Positions 25,093 to 34,022 of a DNA stretch of 64,000 nt are shown piece by piece. Every line of letters begins with the position of its first letter. Position 1 is the first letter of the stretch. The notes under the pieces were generated by a model. It made no database searches. It was not told where the DNA came from and was given only the letters and a program-made list of their open reading frames with translations. A program made the translations under genes and the position numbers. Origin of the DNA: Oceanihabitans gracilariae (GTDB taxonomy: Bacteria > Bacteroidota > Bacteroidia > Flavobacteriales > Flavobacteriaceae); NCBI RefSeq assembly GCF_042684485.1, contig NZ_JBHULM010000001.1, forward strand, positions 124,001-188,000, in the 5' to 3' direction.

Positions 25093-26048
25093 TGCCAATA
25101 CTAAATACTACATACAAGCCATCCATTTTTTTTAGAAATGGAAATATTGCAACCATATATTCAGGACTAATACGTAAAGTAACACTAGAACAGAAACGAG
25201 AGCGTATTACGCTTTCTGATGGCGATTTTTTAGACTTAGATTGGAGTTTTGCAAAACAAAAATCGAATAAGCTAATTATTCTTTTACATGGTCTTGAAGG
25301 CAATGCACAACGACCTTATGTTACTGGTCCTGCAAAACTATTTAATGAAAATGGTGTAGATGCAGTATGTGTGAATTTTAGAGGCTGTAGCGGAGAACCA
25401 AATATTAAATATAGAAGTTACCATTCTGGAGCAACGGAAGATTTAGAAGAAGTAATTACTCATATTTTAGATAATAAAAACTATACCGAAATATATATAA
25501 ATGGTTTTAGTCTTGGCGGAAATATGACCTTAAAATATGTTGGTGAAAATCAAGAACTACCAGAACAAATAAAAGGTGTAATAGCAGTTTCTGTTCCTTG
25601 TTTTTTAGAAGGTTCTGCAAACGAATTACACAAACTAAAGAACAAACCTTATGCTATAAGATTTAAAAAGCATTTGGTAGAAAAGTTAAAACCAAAATTA
25701 CTTCAGTTTCCCGAAAATATTTCTGAAAAAGAAATACGTTCTATTAAACTATTAAAAGATTTTGATGCTATTTACACCTCAAAAGCACATGGTTTTAAAG
25801 ATGCAAAAGAGTATTATACCAAATCCAGCAGTCTTCAGTTTTTACCTAATATAAATGTGCCAACGCTAATTATTAATGCGTTAAATGATTCTTTCTTATC
25901 CCCAGAATGCTATCCTATTAAAGAAGCAAAAAATAACAAAAATATACATTTAGAGATGCCTAATTATGGTGGTCATGTAGGGTTTGTTTCAAAAGGAAAA
26001 TACTACTATAATGAGTTACGTGCTTTAGAATTTATCAAGCAACTATAA
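25092..26048 (+). CDS. YheT-type alpha/beta hydrolase
   Basis: The 318-residue protein belongs to the YheT/ABHD group of alpha/beta hydrolases: oxyanion region LLHGLEGN (about 60), VNFRGCSGE, nucleophile elbow NGFSLGGN, and a C-terminal His in GGHVGFVSKG. These are predicted esterases or lipases with poorly known substrates. It is coupled to adenine deaminase by a 1-nt overlap, and yifB follows 39 bp later, so the three are probably co-transcribed. There is no biochemical link between them, so this is a convenience operon. Confidence 0.88.
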   Translation: MPILNTTYKPSIFFRNGNIATIYSGLIRKVTLEQKRERITLSDGDFLDLDWSFAKQKSNKLIILLHGLEGNAQRPYVTGPAKLFNENGVDAVCVNFRGCSGEPNIKYRSYHSGATEDLEEVITHILDNKNYTEIYINGFSLGGNMTLKYVGENQELPEQIKGVIAVSVPCFLEGSANELHKLKNKPYAIRFKKHLVEKLKPKLLQFPENISEKEIRSIKLLKDFDAIYTSKAHGFKDAKEYYTKSSSLQFLPNINVPTLIINALNDSFLSPECYPIKEAKNNKNIHLEMPNYGGHVGFVSKGKYYYNELRALEFIKQL

Positions 26049-26087
26049 GTTTATTATTTTTTATATATTTAAGCAAATCAATAGTTT

Positions 26088-27626
26088 ATGCTTAAAAAAG
26101 TTTTTGGTAGCGCAGTCTTTGGTGTTGAGGCAACCACAATTACAGTAGAGGTAAATGTCGATTCCGGAATAGGGTATCATTTAGTTGGTCTTCCAGATAA
26201 TGCTATTAAAGAAAGTAATTTTAGAATTGCTGCAGCCTTACAAAATAATGGTTATAAAATTCCTGGAAAAAAGATAATTATCAACATGTCTCCTGCAGAT
26301 TTGCGTAAGGAGGGAAGCGCATACGATTTAACATTAGCCATAGGTATTCTTGTTGCTACCAAACAAATTCAAGCTAAAAATTTAGAAGATTTTTTAATTA
26401 TGGGAGAACTTTCTTTAGACGGAAGTTTACAACCTATAAAAGGCGCTTTACCAATAGCTATTAAAGCAAAAGAAGAAGGTTATAAAGGTTTTATTCTACC
26501 TTTAGTAAATGCGAAAGAAGCTGCTATAGTTGACGATTTAGAAGTTTATGGAGTAGAAAATATAAAACAAGTAATTGATTTTTTTGATAAAGACGAAGCT
26601 TTAGAGCAAACCATTATAGATACTAAAAAAGAATTTGAAAAAAATCTAGAATTTCCAGAGTTTGATTTTAGTGATGTTAAAGGACAAGAATCTATAAAAC
26701 GCTGTATGGAAATTGCAGCAGCAGGAGGACATAATATTATATTAATTGGGCCTCCAGGAGCAGGAAAAACCATGTTGGCTAAACGTTTACCTAGTATTTT
26801 ACCTCCTATGACTATTCATGAAGCATTAGAAACTACAAAAATTCATAGTGTGGTTGGTAGAGTAAAGGCAAATACAGGTATTATGGCGCAGCGTCCTTTT
26901 CGTTCGCCTCATCACACCATATCAAACGTCGCACTTGTTGGAGGAGGTAGTTATCCGCAACCTGGTGAAATTTCCTTATCGCATAATGGTGTTTTGTTTT
27001 TAGATGAACTACCAGAATTTAAACGAGAAGTTCTAGAAGTAATGCGTCAACCTTTAGAAGACAGAGAGGTAACTATTTCTAGAGCAAAATTTACAGTAAC
27101 TTATCCATCATCTTTTATGTTGGTGGCAAGTATGAATCCTAGTCCAAGTGGTTATTTTAATGATCCTGATGCACCTATAACTTCTAGTCCTGCAGAAATG
27201 CAGCGTTATTTAAGTAAGGTTTCTGGACCTTTATTAGATAGAATAGATATTCATATAGAAGTAACTCCTGTTCCTTTTGAAAAACTTTCAGAAGAACGTA
27301 AAGGCGAAAGTTCTGTTGAAATTAGAAAACGTGTTACCAAGGCAAGAGAATTACAAACAGAACGCTTTCAAGACTCAGAAACTGTACATTATAATGCGCA
27401 AATGAATACCAAACAAATTAGAAAATATTGCGTTTTAGACAATGCTTCTAAGGCGTTATTAAAAACAGCCATGGAGCGATTAAATCTTTCCGCAAGAGCG
27501 TATGATCGCATTTTAAAAGTATCAAGAACTATAGCAGATTTAGAGAACGAACCAGCAATAAAAGGTTCGCATATAAGTGAAGCAATACAATACCGAAGTT
27601 TAGATAGAGAAGGTTGGTTAGGTTAA
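26088..27626 (+). CDS. YifB/ComM-family Mg-chelatase-like AAA+ ATPase
   Basis: The 512-residue protein has an N-terminal ChlI-like (Lon-substrate-type) domain (about 20-145), a central Mg-chelatase AAA+ module with Walker A GPPGAGKT and Walker B LFLDELPEF, and a C-terminal Mg_chelatase_C domain (about 395-500, with NLSARAYDRILKVSRTIADLE). The family includes ComM, a hexameric helicase that promotes branch migration when transformed DNA is integrated. Whether this organism is competent cannot be told. It is a standard full-length member at the end of the ade-yheT-yifB run. Confidence 0.94.
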   Translation: MLKKVFGSAVFGVEATTITVEVNVDSGIGYHLVGLPDNAIKESNFRIAAALQNNGYKIPGKKIIINMSPADLRKEGSAYDLTLAIGILVATKQIQAKNLEDFLIMGELSLDGSLQPIKGALPIAIKAKEEGYKGFILPLVNAKEAAIVDDLEVYGVENIKQVIDFFDKDEALEQTIIDTKKEFEKNLEFPEFDFSDVKGQESIKRCMEIAAAGGHNIILIGPPGAGKTMLAKRLPSILPPMTIHEALETTKIHSVVGRVKANTGIMAQRPFRSPHHTISNVALVGGGSYPQPGEISLSHNGVLFLDELPEFKREVLEVMRQPLEDREVTISRAKFTVTYPSSFMLVASMNPSPSGYFNDPDAPITSSPAEMQRYLSKVSGPLLDRIDIHIEVTPVPFEKLSEERKGESSVEIRKRVTKARELQTERFQDSETVHYNAQMNTKQIRKYCVLDNASKALLKTAMERLNLSARAYDRILKVSRTIADLENEPAIKGSHISEAIQYRSLDREGWLG

Positions 27627-27741
27627 TTTTAGTAGTGAAAGAAAATTATAGTTGTGCTTTGTTGTAGGAAAAGTTTTAAAAGTGACTTTGCTATATTAAT
27701 TTTCTTACCTTTATGCAGCTATTAATAAATAACTTTATTTT

Positions 27742-28224
27742 ATGAAAAAATTATTTTTACTATTACTTGGTGTTGTTATCGGATTTTTGATTTGCTATTT
27801 TTATAGTGCTGATAATATTAAATTAGGAACACCAATGACTACACCAAAAGGAATTATTACACCAGAACAAGCGAAGGCATTAGATAATGCTTACGATTCA
27901 AGACATGATTTAATTAGTGACTCTATTGTTGGAAGGCCAGACAACCGATCTGCTTGGTGGTCTATAGAAGACATGGAAGGTTTTATTAGTTCTGCTAAAA
28001 AACAAAGTAAAGAGTTAGGGTATGACATGAACGGAATACGTGTATATTTGGGTGCTCATGAAAGTAATGGTTATACAACCGTATTTATGGTTCCAACTGG
28101 TAGTCTTTCGCTATCTGAAGGAAAAGTACTTTCTGCACCTCCAGGTAACGGAGATATTCCTGGAGCAAATGGCTTGAATGATGGAATCTTTGGTGACCCA
28201 CCAGCTGCTACTTATCCACAATAA
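27742..28224 (+). CDS. Single-span membrane-anchored periplasmic protein of unknown function
   Basis: The 160-residue protein starts with one hydrophobic helix (about 4-22), probably an uncleaved anchor, followed by a soluble domain on the periplasmic side. The core (WWSIEDMEGFI at about 73-83, then NGIRVYLGAHES at about 98-109 and TVFMVPTG) follows a pattern I have seen in many small flavobacterial proteins of no known function. The C-terminal 25 residues are Gly/Pro-rich. It precedes a multi-span membrane protein by 15 bp and then a histidine kinase, so it may be the extracytoplasmic part of a sensory unit. No catalytic motif is visible. Confidence 0.75.
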   Translation: MKKLFLLLLGVVIGFLICYFYSADNIKLGTPMTTPKGIITPEQAKALDNAYDSRHDLISDSIVGRPDNRSAWWSIEDMEGFISSAKKQSKELGYDMNGIRVYLGAHESNGYTTVFMVPTGSLSLSEGKVLSAPPGNGDIPGANGLNDGIFGDPPAATYPQ

Positions 28225-28239
28225 ATTTTATATAATGTT

Positions 28240-28944
28240 TTGAGTGAATTTTTATTAAAATATGCTTCACTTTGTCTTTTAGGTTTAGAAATTTTAGCAG
28301 CTGTAATTGGTTTATTACTTTATTCTAAGTACAAACATACAGCTGCTAAATATTTCATTTACTTTTTAGTCTATGTCGTTTTTATTGTAATTATTGGTAG
28401 ATATACTTGGCTTGTAAAAGAAGGTGGGGCTTTTAGTTTTCTTTTAGGAACCTTATTAGAAAGAAACTACTGGTTTGGTACCATTACTTGGAAAATTGGT
28501 GCTGTATCTTTTTTTGGTTGGTATTATTTGAAAATTTTGAAGAATAATACACAAAAAAAAATATTAAGAATTTCATTGATTTTATTTATTGTCGCTTCCG
28601 TATTAATTATTTTATTAACCTTACCTAATTTTTTTGTAACCTCTATTCCTTCCATTTCTATTCTTGGCGCATTAATTATATTACAATGTTCTTTTTATTA
28701 TTTTATGGAAATATTACAAAGTGAAAAGATCTTGACTTTTTATAAGTCCTTAAATTTCTATATAAGCTGTGTTATTTTACTTTTTTGGTTAGTTAAAACA
28801 CCTTTAGTATTCTATGAACAGTATTATAGAATAATAGATATGGATTATGTATACCTTCGAGGTATTATTAATTTATTTGTTATTTCATTTATGTATATAA
28901 CGTATGCCGTAGGATTAATTGTTTCAAAACCAGAATATGACTAA
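28240..28944 (+). CDS. Multi-span (about seven-helix) membrane protein, probable sensory partner of the adjacent kinase
   Basis: The 234-residue protein is almost entirely hydrophobic, with about seven predicted helices and short loops; I do not recognise its family. It starts with TTG at 28240, the only reasonable start. Its last 8 bp overlap the ATG-initiated histidine kinase gene, a tight coupling that suggests a complex. By layout it looks like the detached 7TM input module of a sensor kinase. No motif defines a ligand. Confidence 0.75.
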   Translation: MSEFLLKYASLCLLGLEILAAVIGLLLYSKYKHTAAKYFIYFLVYVVFIVIIGRYTWLVKEGGAFSFLLGTLLERNYWFGTITWKIGAVSFFGWYYLKILKNNTQKKILRISLILFIVASVLIILLTLPNFFVTSIPSISILGALIILQCSFYYFMEILQSEKILTFYKSLNFYISCVILLFWLVKTPLVFYEQYYRIIDMDYVYLRGIINLFVISFMYITYAVGLIVSKPEYD

Positions 28945-29758
28945 TAGCTTATTAATTGCCTTACAAGAGAAAGGTCCCGTTTCTACTGCGGCCGAAAGAT
29001 ATTTACTAGTCTATATGATTGGTGTGCTTCTTATAGTTTGTACTTTAATTATTATATTTTTTATTGTTTTTCAGAAAAGGAAAAATAAATTATTGCTAGA
29101 TAAAATTAAATTACAAAAAGCATTTGATGAAGAAATATCTAGAACCCAAGCAGAAATACAAGAGCAAACCTTAAAAAGTATTGGTTGGGAGTTACACGAT
29201 AATGTTGGGCAGCTTTTATCTGTAGCAAGTATGCAGTTAAGTATTTTAGGTACGCAAGTTTCTCCGGAAATTAAAGGTAGTATAAAAGAAACCACAAATA
29301 TAGTTAGAGATAGTTTAAAGGAAGTGCGTTCGCTATCTAAATCATTAAATAATGAAGTTATTTTAAATAATGGTTTTGAAAAATCGATTTCTAACGAATT
29401 AGATCGATTAAAACGAATGAAATTTAATAGTGCAGAATTGATTGTAAAAGGAAAAACAATTCCAATAACAAACAAGAAACATGAAATAATTATTTTTAGA
29501 ATTCTTCAAGAATTTTTATCTAATGCTGTAAAATACTCGGAAGCCCAGAACTTAAAGGTCCTTTTAGATTACAACGACAAAAATTTACAAATTCAGGCTA
29601 GTGATGATGGTAAAGGGTTTGATGTAGAAACTGTAGCAAAGGGAGCCGGACTTTTAAATATGAAGAGTAGAGCAGCCTTAATTCATGCACAGTTTAACTT
29701 ATTTTCAAAAATAGGAGAAGGGGTTAATCTAACCATCGATTATCCATTAAACCAATAG
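28937..29758 (+). CDS. Sensor histidine kinase, NarX/DegS-type (HisKA_3), no adjacent response regulator
   Basis: From the ATG at 28937 the protein has 273 residues: one N-terminal membrane helix (about 22-46), a coiled-coil (about 48-82), a HisKA_3 dimerisation domain with the phospho-acceptor in ELHDNVGQLL (His87), and a C-terminal HATPase domain (FLSNAVKYS, DDGKGFD, GAGLLNMKSRA). An upstream TTG at 28919 would add six residues, but the ATG is preferred. It has almost no periplasmic loop, so its input probably comes from the overlapping multi-span protein gene. Kinases of this type normally pair with NarL/LuxR response regulators, and none is adjacent. Confidence 0.9.
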   Translation: MTNSLLIALQEKGPVSTAAERYLLVYMIGVLLIVCTLIIIFFIVFQKRKNKLLLDKIKLQKAFDEEISRTQAEIQEQTLKSIGWELHDNVGQLLSVASMQLSILGTQVSPEIKGSIKETTNIVRDSLKEVRSLSKSLNNEVILNNGFEKSISNELDRLKRMKFNSAELIVKGKTIPITNKKHEIIIFRILQEFLSNAVKYSEAQNLKVLLDYNDKNLQIQASDDGKGFDVETVAKGAGLLNMKSRAALIHAQFNLFSKIGEGVNLTIDYPLNQ

Positions 29759-29761
29759 TTT

Positions 29762-30466
29762 TTATACGCAAGCATCCCAAATGGCATCTTTAGGTAATGG
29801 AGCTGTTATGTTTAAATCTTCGTTAGAAACAGGATGTGTAAAAGTAATTTGTCTTGCATGTAAATGTATACTTGCATCTTTATTACTTCTATCAAACCCA
29901 TATTTTAAATCTCCTTTTATAGAGCAACCAATACTCGATAATTGCGAACGTATTTGGTGGTGTCTTCCGGTTTCTAAATTAATTTCTAATAAATAATAGT
30001 TGTCTAGTTTTTTAAGTGTTTTATAATGAAGTATCGCTTTTTTACTTCCATCTACTTCTTTAATATATGCAGTAGATTTATTGTTTTTAGGATTCTTTTT
30101 CAACCAATTAATTAAGGTGTCTTGTGTTTTAGGAGGTTGGTTTTTAACAATAGCCCAATAGGTTTTACTAATATCTTTAGAAACAAAAAGTTTATTTAGC
30201 CTTGGCAAAGCTTTGCTTGTTTTTGAAAAAATAACTAATCCTGTAGTTGGTCTATCTAATCGATGTACAGTTCCTAAATATACATTACCAGGTTTGTTGT
30301 ATTTGTCTTTAATGTATTCTTTAACAACATCACTTAATGGTTTGTCACCAGTTTTGTCACCTTGTACAATATCTCCTGCACGTTTATTTACAACAATAAT
30401 ATGATTGTCTTCGTAAATTACTTGAAGGTTGTTTTTATTAGAAAGAGTTTTGGAATTTTTGTTCAC
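29762..30466 (-). CDS. RluA-family RNA pseudouridine synthase
   Basis: The 234-residue protein has the RluA catalytic motif HRLDRPTTG (Asp71) and the family blocks YEDNHIIVVNKRAG and ETGRHHQIRSQLS. There is no S4 domain, so it is a short, stand-alone catalytic type that modifies rRNA or tRNA at an unassigned position. The start codon is GTG at 30466, because no ATG is in frame upstream of the core. It is convergent with the kinase gene, with only 3 bp between the stops. Its start lies right beside an octamer repeat flanking the four-helix-bundle gene. Confidence 0.92.
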   Translation of the reverse strand: MNKNSKTLSNKNNLQVIYEDNHIIVVNKRAGDIVQGDKTGDKPLSDVVKEYIKDKYNKPGNVYLGTVHRLDRPTTGLVIFSKTSKALPRLNKLFVSKDISKTYWAIVKNQPPKTQDTLINWLKKNPKNNKSTAYIKEVDGSKKAILHYKTLKKLDNYYLLEINLETGRHHQIRSQLSSIGCSIKGDLKYGFDRSNKDASIHLHARQITFTHPVSNEDLNITAPLPKDAIWDACV

Positions 30467-30467
30467 T

Positions 30468-30483
30468 CGATTGTTCGATTTTT
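30468..30483. repeat. Degenerate octamer repeat, left flank of the four-helix-bundle gene
   Basis: CGATTGTT and CGATTTTT in tandem; on the minus strand the first reads AACAATCG. This matches, in inverted orientation, the AACAATCT array on the other side of the gene at 30883-30930. Confidence 0.45.
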
Positions 30484-30487
30484 GGAT

Positions 30488-30838
30488 TTATTGGAGAGTA
30501 GATTTAAATTTAGAGGTCATTTTAATAATAGAATCTAAATTTTTTAAAAGCGAATCTAGCTCTTTTTGATTTATAAATTTTAAATCATAGGCAATTAATA
30601 ACTGTGTTTCAATCTCATAAGCAGATCCTAAAGTCATTTGTAAAAATCTTATAAAGTCTTTATTAGAATGTCTCGAAGAACCTTCAGCAATATTTGAAGG
30701 AATTGAAACAGCTGCTCTTCGTAATTGATTAGTTAGTCCAAATTTTTCAGTTTCAGGAAACTTAGAGGTTATAGAATAAATTTCAGAACAAAACAATCTG
30801 CTTTTTTTCCATACTTCTAAATCCTTAAATCGATGCAT
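30488..30838 (-). CDS. Four-helix-bundle protein (S23/IVP-like, Avd-related family)
   Basis: The 116-residue protein is an intact member of the small four-helix-bundle family first known from open reading frames in 23S rRNA intervening sequences and related to the Avd accessory protein of diversity-generating retroelements. The conserved blocks are present: LEVWKKS (7-13), FGLTNQLRRAAVSIPSNIAEG (33-53, the hallmark) and a helical C-terminal half. No retroelement or reverse transcriptase is nearby, and the cellular role of stand-alone members is unknown. It sits between panB and an RluA-type gene in a way that suggests insertion: octamer repeats flank it on both sides, and a deleted relative lies at 19916-20071. 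Confidence 0.88.
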   Translation of the reverse strand: MHRFKDLEVWKKSRLFCSEIYSITSKFPETEKFGLTNQLRRAAVSIPSNIAEGSSRHSNKDFIRFLQMTLGSAYEIETQLLIAYDLKFINQKELDSLLKNLDSIIKMTSKFKSTLQ

Positions 30839-30882
30839 TTGGTTCGTTTTATCTGAATTAAGTTCTTTTATTGTTAAGTTCT

Positions 30883-30930
30883 AACAATCTAACAATCTAA
30901 CAATCTAACAATCTAACAATCTAATAATCG
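30883..30930. repeat. Tandem octamer array (AACAATCT x5 plus one degenerate copy)
   Basis: Five perfect AACAATCT copies run from 30883 to 30922, followed by AATAATCG at 30923-30930, which ends 3 bp before the panB stop codon. The array is 44 bp upstream of the four-helix-bundle gene. The 8-bp period and absence of spacers exclude a CRISPR. Copy number is likely to vary between strains. Confidence 0.9.
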
Positions 30931-30933
30931 AAA

Positions 30934-31752
30934 TTAATACTGCTCTTCATCATTAGGAAAATCACCACTTTTTACATCTTCTCCATATTGTGTAAATGCA
31001 GTAGTCATTTCTTCATATAAGTTCATATATCTACGTAAAAAACGCGGATTAAATTCATGCGTCATTCCTAGCATATCATGTGTTACCAGTACTTGGCCAT
31101 CTACGCCATTTCCTGCTCCAATACCAATTACAGGAATAGAAACACTCTCTGCAACTTCTTGTGCTAATTTTGCAGGTATTTTCTCCAGTACTATAGCAAA
31201 ACATCCTGCTTTTTCAAGCATTAAAGCGTCGTCTTTTAATTGTTTCGCTTCTTGTTCTTCTTTAGCTCTAACAGTATATGTTCCAAATTTATAGATAGAT
31301 TGTGGCGTTAGTCCTAAATGTCCCATAACAGGAATTCCTGCATGTAATATTCTTTTTATAGAATCTTTAACTTCTTTACCACCTTCCATTTTTACAGCAT
31401 GACCACCAGATTCTTTCATAATTCTTATGGCAGAACGTAAGGCCTCTTTTGGATCACTTTGGTAACTACCAAAAGGTAAATCTACCACAACTAAAGCTCT
31501 ATCTATGGCTCTAATTACAGAAGATGCATGATATATCATTTGGTCTAAAGTAATTGGTAGTGTGGTTTCATGTCCAGCCATTACATTACTTGCAGAGTCA
31601 CCAACAAGTATTACATCAATTCCTGCGCCATCTACAATTTTAGCCATGGTATAATCATAGGCTGTAAGCATTGATATTTTTTCTCCATTAGATTTCATTT
31701 CTACTAGAGATTTTACGGTTACTCTTTTGTATTCTTTTTTTGCTACAGACAT
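30934..31752 (-). CDS. panB: 3-methyl-2-oxobutanoate hydroxymethyltransferase
   Basis: The 272-residue protein is a complete PanB: LTAYDYTMAKIVD, the Mg-binding region VGDSASNVMAGH, PFGSY, GHLGLTPQS and the IGIGAG block near the C-terminus. It uses 5,10-methylenetetrahydrofolate to hydroxymethylate 2-oxoisovalerate, the first committed step to pantothenate and coenzyme A. panC and panD are not in the window. It begins MSVAKKEYKRVTVK, as many flavobacterial PanB proteins do. The neighbours (serine dehydratase 215 bp upstream and a four-helix-bundle gene downstream) are unrelated. Confidence 0.96.
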   Translation of the reverse strand: MSVAKKEYKRVTVKSLVEMKSNGEKISMLTAYDYTMAKIVDGAGIDVILVGDSASNVMAGHETTLPITLDQMIYHASSVIRAIDRALVVVDLPFGSYQSDPKEALRSAIRIMKESGGHAVKMEGGKEVKDSIKRILHAGIPVMGHLGLTPQSIYKFGTYTVRAKEEQEAKQLKDDALMLEKAGCFAIVLEKIPAKLAQEVAESVSIPVIGIGAGNGVDGQVLVTHDMLGMTHEFNPRFLRRYMNLYEEMTTAFTQYGEDVKSGDFPNDEEQY

Positions 31753-31967
31753 CTGTTTTTTTATATAATTTGATAGAATGTAAATGTACTAAAATATGTG
31801 TATACTGTTAAACTTTTCTTGAAAAGAGGTCTTAAAATAGTAATCTTTAATTTTTTTAGTATAAAAACAAGGAATATGGCAAGAGTTATATACTTAACAA
31901 AAGGAGTCACAATATGTTAGTTTGCTGAGAAAAAAGTGTTTTAATAGCGTCGTCATGCCTGCTAGTT

Positions 31968-33389
31968 TTAACAATCTGTCAGGTTTACACCAATAGCTAA
32001 ACCACCTTCACTAGTTTCTTTGTATTTCGTGTTCATGTCTTTTGCAGTTTCCCACATGGTATTTACTACTTTATCTAAAGGTACTTTTGCATTTTCAGGG
32101 TTAGTATCTAAAGCTAATTCGGCAGCATTAATAGCCTTAATGGCTCCCATGGCATTACGTTCTATACAAGGTATTTGTACTAATCCACCAATAGGATCAC
32201 AAGTAAGTCCAAGATGATGTTCCATAGCAATTTCTGCTGCTATTAAAACCTGCTCTGGAGTACCACCAAGTAGTTCGGTTAAGGCACCAGCAGCCATTGC
32301 AGAACTTACACCAATTTCAGCTTGGCATCCTCCCATGGCAGCACTAATGGTGGCACCTTTTTTAAAGATGCTTCCTATTTCACCAGCTACTAATAAGAAT
32401 TTTTTAATGTCTTCAAAGTTTCCGTCATGGTTTTCAATTACTAAATAGTACATTAAAACGGCTGGGATAACACCAGCACTTCCGTTAGTAGGTGCAGTAA
32501 CTACACGACCTAAAGAGGCATTTACTTCGTTTACAGCTAAAGCAAAACAGCTAACCCATTTTAAGATTTGTCTAAATTTAACTTCGGTATTTCTTATGGC
32601 ATAAATCCATTCAACAGGATTGGTATAAGGTGTTTCACCTTTTAATGTTTGGTGCATGTCATAAGCACGACGTCTTACGTTTAAGCCTCCAGGAAGGTTA
32701 CCTTCGGTATGACAGCCAATATACATACACTCTAACATGGTGTCCCAAATACGTTGTAATTCTATATCTATTTCTGGTTCTTCTCGAATAGATTTTTCGT
32801 TTTCATAAACTACTTCAGATATAGGTAAGTTTAAATCTTTACAAAATTGTAAAAGTTCTGTACCTTTTTCAATAGGATACGGAAAAGAACATTTTATTTC
32901 AAAGTTACGTTTAGAGTTTTTACGTTCTTCTTTAACCACAAAACCACCACCAATAGAGTAGAAGGTAGATTTTTTCTTTTTACCGTTTATTGTTGCAGTA
33001 AATCGCATTCCGTTAGAATGAAATGGTAAGAACTTTCTATTAAAAACAATATCTGTTTCGGGATTGAAATTAACAATTTTTTCATTGTTAAAAGTTAATG
33101 TATTTGTGCTTTTAATGTTTGAAATAATGATAGGTATTGTGTCTGTAGCAACATATTCTGGATCGCAACCACACAAACCAAGCATTACGGCATAGTCGGT
33201 TGCATGCCCTTTTCCTGTAAGCGATAAAGAACCATATAAGTCTACATGAATAGCTTCTACTTTATCAAACGTATTGTTTAATTTTAGTTCTTTAATCCAT
33301 CGTTCTGCAGCACGCCAAGGACCTAAAGTGTGGGAACTAGAAGGACCAACACCTATTTTTAACATATCAAAAATCGAAATACACTCCAT
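31968..33389 (-). CDS. sdaA: L-serine ammonia-lyase, iron-sulfur type, single chain
   Basis: The 473-residue protein is a fused alpha/beta L-serine dehydratase: an N-terminal beta domain with GPSSSHTLGPWRAA (about 13-26) and a C-terminal alpha domain holding the iron-sulfur ligands (Cys in GGCQAEIG and in CDPIGGLVQIPC) plus GVSSAMAAGAL. It deaminates L-serine to pyruvate in the cytoplasm and is oxygen-sensitive. It is monocistronic. A sequence resembling the -7 element is present in the short upstream gap, but I found no convincing -33. Length and motifs are standard. Confidence 0.95.
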   Translation of the reverse strand: MECISIFDMLKIGVGPSSSHTLGPWRAAERWIKELKLNNTFDKVEAIHVDLYGSLSLTGKGHATDYAVMLGLCGCDPEYVATDTIPIIISNIKSTNTLTFNNEKIVNFNPETDIVFNRKFLPFHSNGMRFTATINGKKKKSTFYSIGGGFVVKEERKNSKRNFEIKCSFPYPIEKGTELLQFCKDLNLPISEVVYENEKSIREEPEIDIELQRIWDTMLECMYIGCHTEGNLPGGLNVRRRAYDMHQTLKGETPYTNPVEWIYAIRNTEVKFRQILKWVSCFALAVNEVNASLGRVVTAPTNGSAGVIPAVLMYYLVIENHDGNFEDIKKFLLVAGEIGSIFKKGATISAAMGGCQAEIGVSSAMAAGALTELLGGTPEQVLIAAEIAMEHHLGLTCDPIGGLVQIPCIERNAMGAIKAINAAELALDTNPENAKVPLDKVVNTMWETAKDMNTKYKETSEGGLAIGVNLTDC

Positions 33390-33442
33390 TTACAAAAACC
33401 TTTTAAAGTTGGCGTAAATATACATTTTGTAATGAAAGAATA

Positions 33443-33943
33443 TTATTTTTTTTCAAAAGCTTCAATTCTATTAGCTTCCATTACATCTTCTATACTCGAA
33501 GTGTCCACAGCATCAACATTTTCTGCAGGAACTACAACTACACGAAATACTTGATTTTGTGTCCATGCAGATCCTATAGTACTTAAGTCTACAGTTCCGT
33601 CTAAAAAGAATCTAACATCGTTTTGTGTAAAATCGTAATTGTAAGTTAATTCACTTTCATAAGTAGTACCTTCATCAAAAGTAACTTGTTGTGGCATTAA
33701 TCGCCATACATCTTGTCCGTTAGCAGTTTCCCATAGAATATACACTAATGTCACATCAGAAGGATAGACATAAAACCCATAATCTTCAAAGTATTCATAA
33801 TTATTGGCAGCGTTAAAATCAATTTCTATTTCAAAAGCACTGGCAACAAAAAGTCCACCATCTTGGCCGTCAATCCCGTCTTCTCCTTGACAAGAGCTTA
33901 ATAATAAGGTGAATACAAATACAGCAGATAAGATTTTTTTCAT
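33443..33943 (-). CDS. Lipoprotein with a short collagen-like start, unknown function
   Basis: The 166-residue protein has a lipoprotein signal (lipobox SSC, Cys19) followed at once by a short Gly-X-Y stretch, GEDGIDGQDGG. The rest is a predicted beta-rich domain of about 120 residues with YYF/W-rich segments (DVTLVYILWETANGQDVW). I associate this layout with a flavobacterial lipoprotein family that databases often mislabel as dihydrolipoamide dehydrogenase; nothing here supports such an activity. It is monocistronic and divergent from dnaK, sharing a 203-bp intergenic region. Confidence 0.75.
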   Translation of the reverse strand: MKKILSAVFVFTLLLSSCQGEDGIDGQDGGLFVASAFEIEIDFNAANNYEYFEDYGFYVYPSDVTLVYILWETANGQDVWRLMPQQVTFDEGTTYESELTYNYDFTQNDVRFFLDGTVDLSTIGSAWTQNQVFRVVVVPAENVDAVDTSSIEDVMEANRIEAFEKK

Positions 33944-34022
33944 AATTTTTTTGTTTAAAGTTACAAATCACTTTTAATATTCATTGTTAAAAAGGAATAA
34001 AATATAAGATTTAACAATTTTA

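Noticed and set aside
29071..29475. 134-codon minus-strand frame inside the histidine kinase gene
   Set aside because: Antisense shadow; the kinase motifs are complete on the plus strand.
30488..30838. Diversity-generating retroelement via its Avd-like protein
   Set aside because: No reverse transcriptase, template repeat or variable repeat was found around the gene.
30883..30930. Possible CRISPR-like array
   Set aside because: The 8-bp units are contiguous, with no spacers and no cas genes; it is a simple tandem repeat.
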